DNA from: a virus | Direction: 5' to 3' (one strand) | Length of the DNA: 31,955 nt | Virus record (IMG/VR): IMGVR_UViG_3300035188_000380 | Span: 1 to 31,955 of that record | In this document: positions 1 to 7,969 of the stretch, in pieces | Position numbering within the stretch: position 1 is the stretch's first letter | How the letters are laid out: each line of letters begins with the position of its first letter | The notes under the pieces: generated by a model | Databases searched by the model: none | What the model saw: only the letters and a program-made list of their open reading frames with translations | What the model was told of the DNA's origin: nothing | Position numbers and translations under genes: made by a program

Positions 1-126
1 CGCTCAATCCCGAGAAGCTAAAGGCGGTCGCCGCGGCCTCTACGGCCAAGAGATGAAGGCAGCAGCCTCGGCCCTGATGCGGAAAGCTATTGGATCCGTC
101 GGATACCTGCGCTCCGGTGTGGTGAA
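1..126. repeat. Left copy of 126-bp terminal direct repeat
   Basis: These bases are identical to 31830-31955. The repeat lies inside one reading frame that continues without a break from the right end into the left end, so it is best read as circular closure of the assembly rather than as physical phage termini. Removing one copy gives a 31,829-bp circle. Confidence 0.95.
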
Positions 127-517
127 GATCATCCGGATCTACAACCGAGGTTTTACCCAGTTCCAAAGCCCAAAATGGAAACCCCTGTCAAAGCCCGCAG
201 GCTACAAGGCGCCCAAGAAGACCAACGCGGCCCTTGTCGCATTGGCCAACCAGTACGGCCTGCCTGAGGAGAATGTGGCCGTGCATAAAGGCACCAAGGC
301 CAGAGGCATTCAGGCTGTGCCGGGATTCAACCCGACAGCCTCAGTGGTAATGACTGCCGGTGTGGCCGATAACCAATACAACCGGGTGGCGCAAATCTAC
401 AACCAAGCAATGCAAAAAGCCTTCGACGATGAAACAACGGAAATGGTCAACCACATGACCGAGGCCATGCTTGCAAACGGCAAGGTTTTGGTGGATAACG
501 GCATCGACATCAAATGA
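2..517 (+). CDS. Tail completion / head-tail connector protein, C-terminal part (split by contig end)
   Basis: This is the 3' part of a gene that starts at 31549 and crosses the circular junction; the joined protein is 265 residues. The frame is open from base 2, and the ATG at 53 is an internal methionine, not the start. The protein is basic, with Lys/Arg-rich stretches in its first half and a helical C-terminal third. It lies between a head-tail joining candidate (31175-31552) and a tail terminator candidate (514-1065), the slot used by tail completion proteins of the HK97 gp10 / lambda Z type. The role is inferred from that order; no diagnostic motif is visible. The stop overlaps the next start (ATGA at 514), so the two genes are probably translationally coupled. 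Confidence 0.7.
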   Translation, partial: AQSREAKGGRRGLYGQEMKAAASALMRKAIGSVGYLRSGVVKIIRIYNRGFTQFQSPKWKPLSKPAGYKAPKKTNAALVALANQYGLPEENVAVHKGTKARGIQAVPGFNPTASVVMTAGVADNQYNRVAQIYNQAMQKAFDDETTEMVNHMTEAMLANGKVLVDNGIDIK

Positions 518-1065
518 ACGGCGTTTCCCTCAGAGCTGAACAGGCGCTTGCGGATTATTTCGCAGCAGCCTCGTGGCCTGACGACTCCGTGCTGTTGCTT
601 GAATCCGGCAGCCAGCTACTACTTCAAGACGGCTTTTCGATCATCTATTCCCAAGGCTTGGGCGTACCAGACGCGTTGCCTTCGTTCTCCCGAGGCGAAT
701 ACGAGGACGAGGACACTCAAGACACGATGCCAGCATTCCCGCGCATCATTGTGTCGGCTCAGTCAGCGGCGCCGGTTCAGACGACCGACCTCACTTGCGA
801 GGTGCAACTGCAAGTCGAGCTTCAGGTTTCCGCCGATGATTCCACCCGGGTCCAGATCCGAGAGACTGTAGGACGCCTTGACGGCTTGATCCTGCCCTTG
901 TTTGACGACAATGGATCGGCAGTCTTAAATGCTGGCGTGGAATCCGAATGGGGGCCTTTCAATTCCCAGTTTGCGGTACCGGGAGACTTTGGAGGTTCCT
1001 CTATCGCAAACCGTTCAAGGACCTATCAACGCACCTTTTCAATTTACTGTTCCGCAACCATCTAA
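514..1065 (+). CDS. Putative tail terminator protein
   Basis: 183 residues. It starts at an ATG overlapping the previous stop by four bases. By position (after tail completion, before the tail tube) it should be the tail terminator (lambda gpU-like) that caps the growing tail; this is inferred from synteny only. Residues about 27-40 hold a leucine-rich repeat-like stretch, VLLLESGSQLLLQDG, similar in style to the LQED repeats of the protein at 24411-24641. The rest is a mixed alpha/beta pattern with an acidic segment (GEYEDEDTQD) near residue 60. It is followed by a 12-base A/C-rich leader with no Shine-Dalgarno site. Confidence 0.6.
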   Translation: MNGVSLRAEQALADYFAAASWPDDSVLLLESGSQLLLQDGFSIIYSQGLGVPDALPSFSRGEYEDEDTQDTMPAFPRIIVSAQSAAPVQTTDLTCEVQLQVELQVSADDSTRVQIRETVGRLDGLILPLFDDNGSAVLNAGVESEWGPFNSQFAVPGDFGGSSIANRSRTYQRTFSIYCSATI

Positions 1066-1077
1066 CACAAAACACAC
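1066..1077 (+). promoter_or_regulatory. A/C-rich non-Shine-Dalgarno leader before the tail tube gene
   Basis: The 12 bases before the ATG at 1078 read cacaaaacacac. They contain no G and no Shine-Dalgarno-like sequence. The same kind of leader precedes 4064, 4436, 9295, 13022 and 24151, which suggests initiation through an unstructured A/C-rich leader in late genes. Confidence 0.5.
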
Positions 1078-1557
1078 ATGGCTAATTCACTTGGACGGGT
1101 TTATCGTTTTGGGTCGCCGGCAACGCTCGAGTTTTACAACAGCGCCGGCACCCTTGTTGTCACCGCTTACACTTCGCCGGACATGGAGTCCTACGATCTC
1201 CAGCATGAATCCGACACCGATGAGGTCCGGAACAGTTCGGGCGAGGTTGTCGGCCACATTGCCTACAACAACCGGATCACCCTGACCGTTAATTTCATTC
1301 CTGCCGGATCCAGTTCTTCTGATGCATTGAAGGCAATGTCTGCCCCAGACGCAAACGGCACCTGCATTCTCTCAGGCGCCGCTGTTATCCAGTTTGGCGG
1401 ATATGCCGATGCGATCAATGCGCCGACCGGCAATCGCTGGATCTATTCTGGTGGAGCCTCGTTGAAATTCACTCAGAGCGGCAAGGTGACCGGAACCGTT
1501 ACCCTTAAACGGTACTCTGGCCTTACGGTCACCGGCGCCGCCCTCACATTGAGCTGA
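1078..1557 (+). CDS. Putative major tail tube protein
   Basis: 159 residues, rich in Ser, Thr, Gly and alternating hydrophobics, as expected for a beta-sandwich tail tube subunit. The C-terminal third (GKVTGTVTLKRYSGLTVTG) is a clear run of beta strands. It sits between a tail terminator candidate and the chaperone/tape-measure pair, where siphophages encode the tube protein. A sheath gene, which would point to a contractile tail, is not visible nearby. The last base overlaps the ATG at 1557. The assignment rests on length, composition and synteny, not on a family motif I can name. Confidence 0.6.
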   Translation: MANSLGRVYRFGSPATLEFYNSAGTLVVTAYTSPDMESYDLQHESDTDEVRNSSGEVVGHIAYNNRITLTVNFIPAGSSSSDALKAMSAPDANGTCILSGAAVIQFGGYADAINAPTGNRWIYSGGASLKFTQSGKVTGTVTLKRYSGLTVTGAALTLS

Positions 1558-2120
1558 TGACCCAATTGGCCGACATCCTAAACGCTACAGCCCAGCCTTG
1601 TCCCGTCGTGATGGGGCTGCGGCTGGTGCCGTATTCTGTCGGCCATTCTTTGGTGCTGCATCGGATGGGCTCACCTTTGGTTATTGGAGGCGCAGTAGAC
1701 CGAGCCAACCTCATGGAGGCTGTCCTAGTGTGCTCTCAACCTGTTCAGGAATCACTTAAAGCCATGAGATCACCAATTCGAGGTTTGGTCATCTGGCTGT
1801 GGGCAAAAAGAATCAAGCGTCTTTCATTTGATGCAGAATTTGAGAAATGGAACGACTGGATGGCTAAGCAGTCGACGGCGCCGGAGATCCTGAGCAAGCC
1901 AGGGAAAGGGCGCCCGCTGGCTATGCCGTGGCCTGAAAGAATGCTAGCCTGCTGCATGGACATCGGCCTGCGAGAGGATACCGTCTTGGCTATGCCAATT
2001 GGTGACGCTGAGAGGCTTGTTCTGGCTCGCGCAGAGACGCATGGAGACATTGAGCTATGGAGCCCAAAGGACGAAGAGCTTTGGCGCTGGATCAAACAAC
2101 GGGAAGCAACCAACAACTGA
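1557..2120 (+). CDS. Putative tail assembly chaperone
   Basis: 187 residues, mainly helical, with a central segment rich in Trp, Lys and Arg (GLVIWLWAKRIKR). It lies directly upstream of the tape measure gene with a 4-base gap, the place of the lambda G/GT chaperone. There is no room for a separate downstream T frame, and no slippery site joins it to another ORF, so the usual programmed frameshift seems absent. The ATG overlaps the preceding TGA. Function is inferred from position only. Confidence 0.5.
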   Translation: MTQLADILNATAQPCPVVMGLRLVPYSVGHSLVLHRMGSPLVIGGAVDRANLMEAVLVCSQPVQESLKAMRSPIRGLVIWLWAKRIKRLSFDAEFEKWNDWMAKQSTAPEILSKPGKGRPLAMPWPERMLACCMDIGLREDTVLAMPIGDAERLVLARAETHGDIELWSPKDEELWRWIKQREATNN

Positions 2121-2124
2121 AACC

Positions 2125-3219
2125 ATGGCCATCTTTTCTCTACTCGCCAAACTCGGCCTTGATGGCACCAACTTTGAGACCAATCTAAAAAAGTCTCAAT
2201 CTCTCGCCAAAGGTGTTGGCCGTGAAATTTCTGGTACTTTGGCTGGAATTTTCGCAGTCGATAGACTAGCTGCTTTTGGTGTTCAAGCCATTGAAACTGC
2301 GGGAAAGTTAAATGACCTTTCAACTGAATTAGGAGTTTCTGCGGAGTTTTTGCAGGAAATGAAATTTGCCGCCGACCTTGGTGGATCAAGCCTTGAAGAT
2401 GTGGCTTCGGCGCTTGAAAAAATCACTCTTGCTCGAGGTAAGGCTCTTGGAGGAGATCAAGGATTAATTGATGCATTTGCTCGTTTTGGAGTTACTGCCG
2501 AAGAGATTAAATCAGCAAAAATTGAAGACATCTTTCTAAAAATTGGAAAAGCTTTTGAAGGCGACGTAAATCCCCAAAACCTTTTGACACCATTTCGAGA
2601 ACTCGCAGGCCGTAACGCTGGGGCATTAATCCCAGCAATGGCTTCAAGCCTTTTAGATGCTGGAAATCAAGCTAGGCGACTTGGCTTAATAATGTCCAAC
2701 GAAGTCATTGCCGCAATGGACGACGCTAACGACCGACTTGATATATTGAAGGCAAAGGCTGTATCCGGAATGGGTGTCGTCATCGGATCACTTGTTGATC
2801 CGGTTTTGAAAGGTATTGAGCACGTTTACGCAGCGGTTGAGGCGTTCTTTTTGGCATCATCTACACCCGAAGGAGGCAGAGATTTGCCCGGGCCACAGAT
2901 GATCAAGCACATGCTTTCACAAGCCAGGGAGGCATTTAGGACATCAATGGACGAATCCGATGCCGAGCAGCAATCAAAAATTGAAGCTGCAGCAAAAAGA
3001 GCAGAAGCAAGACGGGCCAGCCAGATTGAGCCAGAAAGCGAAAAACTTAAAATGGTTGCCGTTTCCGCAGCCTCCGGCGATCAACTGGCCCGCACCGGTG
3101 GCTTCACCGCATTCCAGTCTAACATGGACCGCTATTTTGGCGCCGTGAAGACGCAGGCCCAGGATATTCGGGACATTTCCCGTAACACCCAACGAACGGC
3201 TGAAGCTGTCTCAGAATAA
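2125..3219 (+). CDS. Tape measure protein (short)
   Basis: 364 residues. The N-terminus (MAIFSLLAKLGLDGTNFETNL) has the typical phage tape measure opening in which a short hydrophobic strand is followed by LGLDG and then an alpha-helical region. The body is almost wholly helical; a hydrophobic segment lies near residues 210-250 and a charged coiled-coil-like stretch near 275-310. The ATG at 2125 was chosen over the longer open frame because it gives this N-terminus and falls just after the previous stop. At about 1.5 angstroms per residue, 364 residues predict a tail near 55 nm. The gene is clearly more A+T-rich than its neighbours: 2461-2520 has 22 of 60 G+C, against 40 of 60 at 4321-4380. 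Confidence 0.75.
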   Translation: MAIFSLLAKLGLDGTNFETNLKKSQSLAKGVGREISGTLAGIFAVDRLAAFGVQAIETAGKLNDLSTELGVSAEFLQEMKFAADLGGSSLEDVASALEKITLARGKALGGDQGLIDAFARFGVTAEEIKSAKIEDIFLKIGKAFEGDVNPQNLLTPFRELAGRNAGALIPAMASSLLDAGNQARRLGLIMSNEVIAAMDDANDRLDILKAKAVSGMGVVIGSLVDPVLKGIEHVYAAVEAFFLASSTPEGGRDLPGPQMIKHMLSQAREAFRTSMDESDAEQQSKIEAAAKRAEARRASQIEPESEKLKMVAVSAASGDQLARTGGFTAFQSNMDRYFGAVKTQAQDIRDISRNTQRTAEAVSE

Positions 3220-3220
3220 C

Positions 3221-4045
3221 ATGGCAACGATTCAAGGCACACCAAACCCAGCGGCCGGCGAATACATCGAAGTCAGCCGTGCTTACGACAACAGCGGCAA
3301 TGGGCGGGTGGTCCAACTGGTTTTTCGAGGTGACAAGAATACCCTCCGGATCGCCTCGGCCCAATGGGTGGCACTGGGCGCCAAGTACAGCATCCGAGAG
3401 GACGGCCCCTATTCTGAGGCAATCGTCACCATCGGCGGCAATTCATTTGACCCGGGCCTACCCATTGAGGACCAGACAGCGCCGCAGGTGGGTGAGTTGG
3501 CCGATATTCGCTATGAGTTCCGCACTGATTATGTCGACATTAGTGTGTTTGCGCTGCCTGCCGTAGCGAAGGAGGCTGAAGCCACTGGAGACCCAGCCTT
3601 TTACAAAAAAACAATTGAAGATGTGGTCAGGAATGGTCAAAAGCTCGTAGATGTTTCGCCCCTGGGAAACCTGCCAATTGCTCGCCGCATTTGGGCAAAG
3701 CTGGCCCGAGGCGAGGAATCCTTTCCAGTGGCTCGAGTAAGCTTGACGCGTATTGCTACCTTTTCAGGAAACCTTGGTTTGCCACAAGTTCCTCAAGGCA
3801 TTCCCCCTGTTTACACGCCAATATCTTTTGGCGTTGTTTGGAACCTGCCATTCTCTGTGCGAAATATGCTTCCCCCGATTCCGGTCGATCCAAACACCGG
3901 ACAAATCCAAGCGCCATCTGGCACCGCTTGGGGCTGGAAGTTAACAAACAACTCAACAAGCCTTGTCACAAAGACAAACCAAGTTGAGCAGGTTGTATCA
4001 TGGACTTTTGCCCCATACGATCTCGACATTTACCCCTTCATCTAA
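3221..4045 (+). CDS. Putative distal tail / tail-associated structural protein
   Basis: 274 residues; I do not recognise the family. The N-terminal 100 residues are beta-rich (repeated V-x-V type strands), a helical segment follows (near PAFYKKTIEDVV), and the C-terminus returns to beta structure with a Pro-rich loop (NMLPPIPVDPNTGQ). It starts one base after the tape measure stop, so it should belong to the tail operon and is a fair candidate for a distal tail or baseplate-hub component. It is followed by a leader, caacccacacccacctct, that lacks a Shine-Dalgarno site. Confidence 0.55.
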   Translation: MATIQGTPNPAAGEYIEVSRAYDNSGNGRVVQLVFRGDKNTLRIASAQWVALGAKYSIREDGPYSEAIVTIGGNSFDPGLPIEDQTAPQVGELADIRYEFRTDYVDISVFALPAVAKEAEATGDPAFYKKTIEDVVRNGQKLVDVSPLGNLPIARRIWAKLARGEESFPVARVSLTRIATFSGNLGLPQVPQGIPPVYTPISFGVVWNLPFSVRNMLPPIPVDPNTGQIQAPSGTAWGWKLTNNSTSLVTKTNQVEQVVSWTFAPYDLDIYPFI

Positions 4046-4063
4046 CAACCCACACCCACCTCT

Positions 4064-4423
4064 ATGGCAGACGAAATTCAAATGACCGCCCGGCTGTACG
4101 CTTCCAAAAACGGAGCCTACCTGCCCTCAGTAACCTACACCAAGAGCGCCACCATGGTCGGCACCGACATGGGCTCTCAAACCCAAGTGATCGGCCTGAC
4201 CGTCGAGGCTCTCGACGTGCCGGTCGACGTAAGCAGCCCGTACAAGCTACTGATCAGCAACCTGGACAGCACCAACTACGTCGAAATGGGTTTTGTGTCC
4301 GGCACCTACACCATGCGCATCCCGGCCGGCGAGACCATGCTGATCCCCTACGTCAACGCCACCCTCTACCTGCTGGCCAACACCTCCGCGGTGACCGTCC
4401 AGGCCACCTTCTGCGAGATTTAA
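4064..4423 (+). CDS. Small structural protein, first of a tandem paralogous pair
   Basis: 119 residues, closely related to the next gene (4436-4792). Shared landmarks are the opening MA-[DN]-E then M-x-ARLYASK, a central GTDMG-x-QTQV, a P-Y-[KR]-LL motif, IPAG-x-x-x-LIP and the ending FCE[IL]. The protein is beta-rich with few charges, which suggests a virion surface or tail-tip subunit. Function is unknown. The leader before the ATG is A/C-rich without a Shine-Dalgarno site. Confidence 0.7.
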   Translation: MADEIQMTARLYASKNGAYLPSVTYTKSATMVGTDMGSQTQVIGLTVEALDVPVDVSSPYKLLISNLDSTNYVEMGFVSGTYTMRIPAGETMLIPYVNATLYLLANTSAVTVQATFCEI

Positions 4424-4435
4424 CGCACCAACCCT

Positions 4436-4792
4436 ATGGCAAACGAAGTCGAGATGAGCGCCCGGCTGTACGCCAGCAAGGGCGGCGCCGTGATCAATTC
4501 ACTGTCCTACAGCGCAGTGGCAAACATGACCGGCACCGACATGGGTCAACAGACTCAGGTGGTCGGCACCACCGACGAGACGCTGGATCTGACCGCCGAC
4601 CTGTCGACACCCTACCGCCTTCTGGTGGTCAACCTTGATCTGGTCAACCCGGTCTCCATCGGACCTTCCTCGCCCTACTCGTTTCAGATCCCGGCCGGTC
4701 AGTTTATTTTGATCCCTTGGGTGGATGCGACGATGTACGTCAAAGCCTCCAACAGCCCCGTCAAGATCTTCGCCCAGTTCTGCGAGCTGTAA
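4436..4792 (+). CDS. Small structural protein, second of a tandem paralogous pair
   Basis: 118 residues and collinear with the 4064-4423 protein over its whole length; by eye a little under half of the positions are identical. The start is fixed by alignment of both N-termini. The pair probably arose by tandem duplication and may form a heteromeric ring or fibre with alternating subunits, but that is inference. Codon choice differs enough between copies that the duplication is not very recent. Confidence 0.7.
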   Translation: MANEVEMSARLYASKGGAVINSLSYSAVANMTGTDMGQQTQVVGTTDETLDLTADLSTPYRLLVVNLDLVNPVSIGPSSPYSFQIPAGQFILIPWVDATMYVKASNSPVKIFAQFCEL

Positions 4793-4795
4793 ACC

Positions 4796-5005
4796 ATGCC
4801 TTTACAACTGCCATCCAAGCTCTCCGAGCGCGGCCTGAAGGCAGACCATGCCCGGGCCATCAACCAATTGATTGAGGCCGTGCGCCGGGTCCAGCTTGTT
4901 GCCGGGCCCGGCCAACGTGTCGAGCAGAATGCCAATGGTACGACGCTTAAGACAGCGGTAGGCTCGACCACGGTGCAGACATCGGAAGAGTCTTGGTTCT
5001 ATTGA
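4796..5005 (+). CDS. Small conserved phage protein of unknown function
   Basis: 69 residues. It has a helical N-terminal half (LSERGLKADHARAINQLIEAV) followed by a Gly/Thr-rich beta-like C-terminus (GQRVEQNANGTTLKTAVG). Small proteins of this pattern, with a G-L-x-A-x-H-x-x-x-[IL]-N motif, occur in tail-tip regions of other phages to my recollection. It starts three bases after the preceding stop and ends two bases before the large 5007 gene. No function can be assigned. Confidence 0.6.
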   Translation: MPLQLPSKLSERGLKADHARAINQLIEAVRRVQLVAGPGQRVEQNANGTTLKTAVGSTTVQTSEESWFY

Positions 5006-5006
5006 T

Positions 5007-7679
5007 ATGCCACTGGCAATTGATAGAAAGGATGCGATGTGGAACGCTCGCAACCTAAACGATCTCTATGCAAGGTTTGACAACAAGTGCGCAAGGACAC
5101 TCGACGGCAAAACGCCGTTTGTTATTGGACTGAGCTCGAAGATACCTTTTGGAGTTCAATACGATTATTGCACTGATCCTGCTACAAGCTTTTATGTGAC
5201 AGGAAGCACGCCAACGCAGACCCAGATTGACGTGGAGCTTTCAAAGCTCGAAAGCAAATATCTGGACGTTGTTGGTGGTCAGGTTTATGTAGACCACTAC
5301 GTTACATCATTCAACTCTAGCTATTGCAATGTTGAATCAATTCAAAAGTCTTTTGAGTTACACAAGCGCAACATCAATGGCATCGACTACGACGTTCATC
5401 TAGGTTTTGATGATTGGGACTCTGGGCTGAGTTCATACGTCAGGGCTTACTTTTCCTCGGTTAGCTCGACCCCTTCACTGCCACCCGGAAGGATCCACAA
5501 ACACAAAATCGCAGTTGCGGACATTAAGATTGAAGGGCCAACCGAGTTCCGGATCCTCAACACTTTTCAACGGTTTGATTGCTGGCGAGTCCATAATTGT
5601 GGACAAAATGGAGTCACGGTATTTCTTCAACTGCCAGACGGGAGCGCAGACCGCCATACGGTGCCGCCACGAGGTTGCAGGTCCTTTAGGAGACGGCCCG
5701 ACGGGACTTGGGCCACAACGTGGCAAGGAGGCACTCCATGCACCTATTTCTTCCCGTACTTCCAAGGTGATGTTCCGTATTTTGCTGGTGGGCCTCCAAT
5801 GTATGGACAACCTGATTCTTTAGCGGTCTGCATGGAAAGGTCGGCTAAAGCCAACAACATTGCCAACCCATTCATTGCTCTCCAATGGATGCGAGCAATG
5901 GGGGCATGGGTCGATGCTCGATACATGTACGACATCCGTGCAATGTTCCCAGAATACGAAGACCCCACCAATGCAAATACCGCAATTGGGGATGCAATAT
6001 TTACGTGGGGACGGGCAAGGGTTCAGATTTACAGCAGTCTTTCCGGTGTTGTCTTTGAAGATTACATTACAACCTTTACCGGAGTCACCGACTTCATGCC
6101 AAAGCTGGAGCGCATAGGGGTCAACGTCGAGGTTGACGGCGATGTCTTGGAAATGAGCAGCAAGAGACCGGATGCAATCGTTAGGATCTACCCAATCGAC
6201 TGCAACGTGTTCTTTGGGTCATCTGATCCATATTGGGAAATCAACCCAACGACCACATTCATCTCAATTGCTTACCCGTCTTACTACTACACGCAAAACG
6301 TAGCAACGCCGAATGCAGCCACACAATGGCAAGCTGGAAACGTTCCGACGTGGATGGAAACAATGCGAACACTTCGCAGGCGAATTGCTGTCGAGGAAGG
6401 TTTTATTAACGCCTTTGACGACGTTGTAGATATTTCCGAAGAAAAAGTCGGAATCGTTCGATTAACTCCAATCGGATTGCAAGTGACTGTTTCAACTGCT
6501 GTTGGGATAGATCAATTCGATGCAAATGCTTTTAGCGATTTACCCAGCTATGAGCGCACGGCAAATGTCATGGAGCTTAGAACAGACTGGAGGCCGGCCG
6601 GGTTTGGTTCAGGGTCATACAGTAATAGCCCTTACATATCGGCCAAAAAAACATACATCGTTGCACAGCCAAGCAATTACGGTGGAATGTATGGACACGT
6701 ATTTCCCCAGATAGGAACCGCAATTGGCGGCGGAGCATCGTATCCTGCGGTAAATTGCGCCTACATTGCATCTGGTGGCCCGTGGGGATTTTCCAGCAGT
6801 GTCTACGATTACAACCTTCAGCGAGTTTTCACGACAAACCCTGTAAGCCCAGCCACAACCAATGTTTTCGGATCCGATTTCTGGATCAACAAATGGGGCG
6901 GTAAAGGTGGCGTTGATGCGTCTGTCAGAGTTCTTGGAAGACCAGACAGAACGGTTCAAAGCACTGGCGTTGCCGATGATGTATTCAAAGATCAAAACAA
7001 TGCCGCAATGGCTTGTTTGGCTCCATGGTACACGCAGGTCTCTGTGACTTCGACTGAACAGGCTTACATTGCTGACATCAGATGGACCGCATCGACCTAT
7101 TTTAATCTGCCGTATTCCAGCACTGCAAACGTTTTGGATTACGACGGGATTGGCCAGTTTTATCACAAGATCCCAAAGTCAGCATTTCTTTGGAATCTGC
7201 TAGAAGCTCACGTTTCTGGATGGAACCGCGCTGTCCCGTTGGCTCACGGTGAGGTTTGGTGCCCAATTTACGCATTTGATGCAGTTGGGGTGCTTTCCCC
7301 ATCAAAGCTGGGAGACTTTATCCCAAAAGACACAACGCCCACCGGCGCCGAAGGCATTTACCTCAGTCTTGACCAGTACGATGCTTGCCTTGCTAACGGA
7401 ATCGGCGCGCAAACGGGAACCGATCCGGCAACCGGAGATCCGTATTACTACGTGTCGCAAACCGAAATTTCCAGCTATTGCGGCAGCAAAGGCTTTCGGT
7501 CCTACAATTTTGACGTGACCAATGCGCGGCCATACGAATCGACCCCAATTGCTGCCACCGCGTGGATCCCAAAACGGGCCTACGGCTTTGGTGAGACCGT
7601 TGTCGGAGCCAGTTACGTTGACGCAACCAACGGCGATCTGTACCGGACAATCAGGCTAGTCGATCTGGATGTGGCTTGA
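5007..7679 (+). CDS. Large putative tail-tip or host-contact protein
   Basis: 890 residues, the largest product of the genome, and not recognised. It is rich in Tyr, Phe, Trp, Ser and Asn, holds more than ten scattered cysteines, and has no signal peptide or obvious membrane segment. It closes the tail operon, where lambda-like phages encode the central tip protein J, so a tip or receptor-binding role is plausible but unproven. An Arg-rich patch (GCRSFRRRPDG) lies near residue 230. A Gly/Tyr/Ser-rich stretch near residue 540 (GFGSGSYSNSPY) looks like a flexible loop. Its codon use is more A+T-rich than that of 4064-5005. The stop is one base from the stop of the opposite-strand gene at 7681. 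Confidence 0.6.
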   Translation: MPLAIDRKDAMWNARNLNDLYARFDNKCARTLDGKTPFVIGLSSKIPFGVQYDYCTDPATSFYVTGSTPTQTQIDVELSKLESKYLDVVGGQVYVDHYVTSFNSSYCNVESIQKSFELHKRNINGIDYDVHLGFDDWDSGLSSYVRAYFSSVSSTPSLPPGRIHKHKIAVADIKIEGPTEFRILNTFQRFDCWRVHNCGQNGVTVFLQLPDGSADRHTVPPRGCRSFRRRPDGTWATTWQGGTPCTYFFPYFQGDVPYFAGGPPMYGQPDSLAVCMERSAKANNIANPFIALQWMRAMGAWVDARYMYDIRAMFPEYEDPTNANTAIGDAIFTWGRARVQIYSSLSGVVFEDYITTFTGVTDFMPKLERIGVNVEVDGDVLEMSSKRPDAIVRIYPIDCNVFFGSSDPYWEINPTTTFISIAYPSYYYTQNVATPNAATQWQAGNVPTWMETMRTLRRRIAVEEGFINAFDDVVDISEEKVGIVRLTPIGLQVTVSTAVGIDQFDANAFSDLPSYERTANVMELRTDWRPAGFGSGSYSNSPYISAKKTYIVAQPSNYGGMYGHVFPQIGTAIGGGASYPAVNCAYIASGGPWGFSSSVYDYNLQRVFTTNPVSPATTNVFGSDFWINKWGGKGGVDASVRVLGRPDRTVQSTGVADDVFKDQNNAAMACLAPWYTQVSVTSTEQAYIADIRWTASTYFNLPYSSTANVLDYDGIGQFYHKIPKSAFLWNLLEAHVSGWNRAVPLAHGEVWCPIYAFDAVGVLSPSKLGDFIPKDTTPTGAEGIYLSLDQYDACLANGIGAQTGTDPATGDPYYYVSQTEISSYCGSKGFRSYNFDVTNARPYESTPIAATAWIPKRAYGFGETVVGASYVDATNGDLYRTIRLVDLDVA

Positions 7680-7680
7680 T

Positions 7681-7929
7681 CTAACTCTTGACCCTCCGAT
7701 AGCCCTGCCGCCACAGGATCTTCCCAAGCCATTCGCCATGGCGCTCCACCTCCTCCTCGACCCACTCCGGATGCATGTGGTGCAGCAGCTCATGAACTAG
7801 CACCTCGAGCCTGTAACGCTCAGTCATTCGCGGGTCCAGCTCAACCAGCCCGCCACCCACCCAAGCTAAGCCGTCTGCCTTGTGTCGGTGCAGCTTGCGT
7901 TCTGTAATCTTAACCCGAGGCGTTGCCAT
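7681..7929 (-). CDS. Small HExxH zincin-like putative metallopeptidase
   Basis: 82 residues from the ATG at 7929 (minus strand). The motif VHELLHHMHPEW (HELLH at residues 46-50) is a gluzincin-type zinc-binding helix: two His ligands and the catalytic Glu. A downstream acidic helix (EEEVERHGEWLGKILWRQGYRRV) could supply the third ligand; H64 or a Glu of that helix are candidates. Small phage proteins with this layout, sometimes likened to SprT-type proteases, are known as uncharacterised conserved proteins. It is the only gene on the minus strand and is divergent from the phosphoesterase gene. The minus-strand leader (caactcaaactcaagcact) is A/C-rich like other leaders here. A longer start 16 codons upstream would overlap the divergent gene and is less likely. 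Confidence 0.7.
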   Translation of the reverse strand: MATPRVKITERKLHRHKADGLAWVGGGLVELDPRMTERYRLEVLVHELLHHMHPEWVEEEVERHGEWLGKILWRQGYRRVKS

Positions 7930-7969
7930 AGTGCTTGAGTTTGAGTTGAAATAATGCTTGAGGTCAGAT
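7930..7969. promoter_or_regulatory. Divergent intergenic region, presumed site of two promoters
   Basis: This 40-base gap separates the only minus-strand gene from the rightward phosphoesterase gene, so both must be transcribed from in or near it. It is A+T-rich and contains the direct repeat ttgagt-ttgagt followed by tgaaataatg. I see no convincing sigma-70 pair, so the promoter call rests on gene orientation alone. A GAGGT sequence six to ten bases before the GTG at 7970 is a plausible ribosome binding site. Confidence 0.3.

Noticed and set aside
1-126. Direct terminal repeats as true physical phage ends
   Set aside because: The repeat lies within a coding frame and is of a length typical of assembler overlap, and a GpA-type terminase normally makes short cohesive ends.
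1999-2124. Longer tape measure start or a lambda-like G/GT frameshift product
   Set aside because: The open frame upstream of 2125 overlaps the chaperone gene out of frame, the 2125 start gives the canonical N-terminus, and I saw no slippery heptamer or separate T frame.
4000-4638. A 212-codon frame crossing the tandem paralogues
   Set aside because: It runs out of frame through two genes whose paralogy confirms the other frame.
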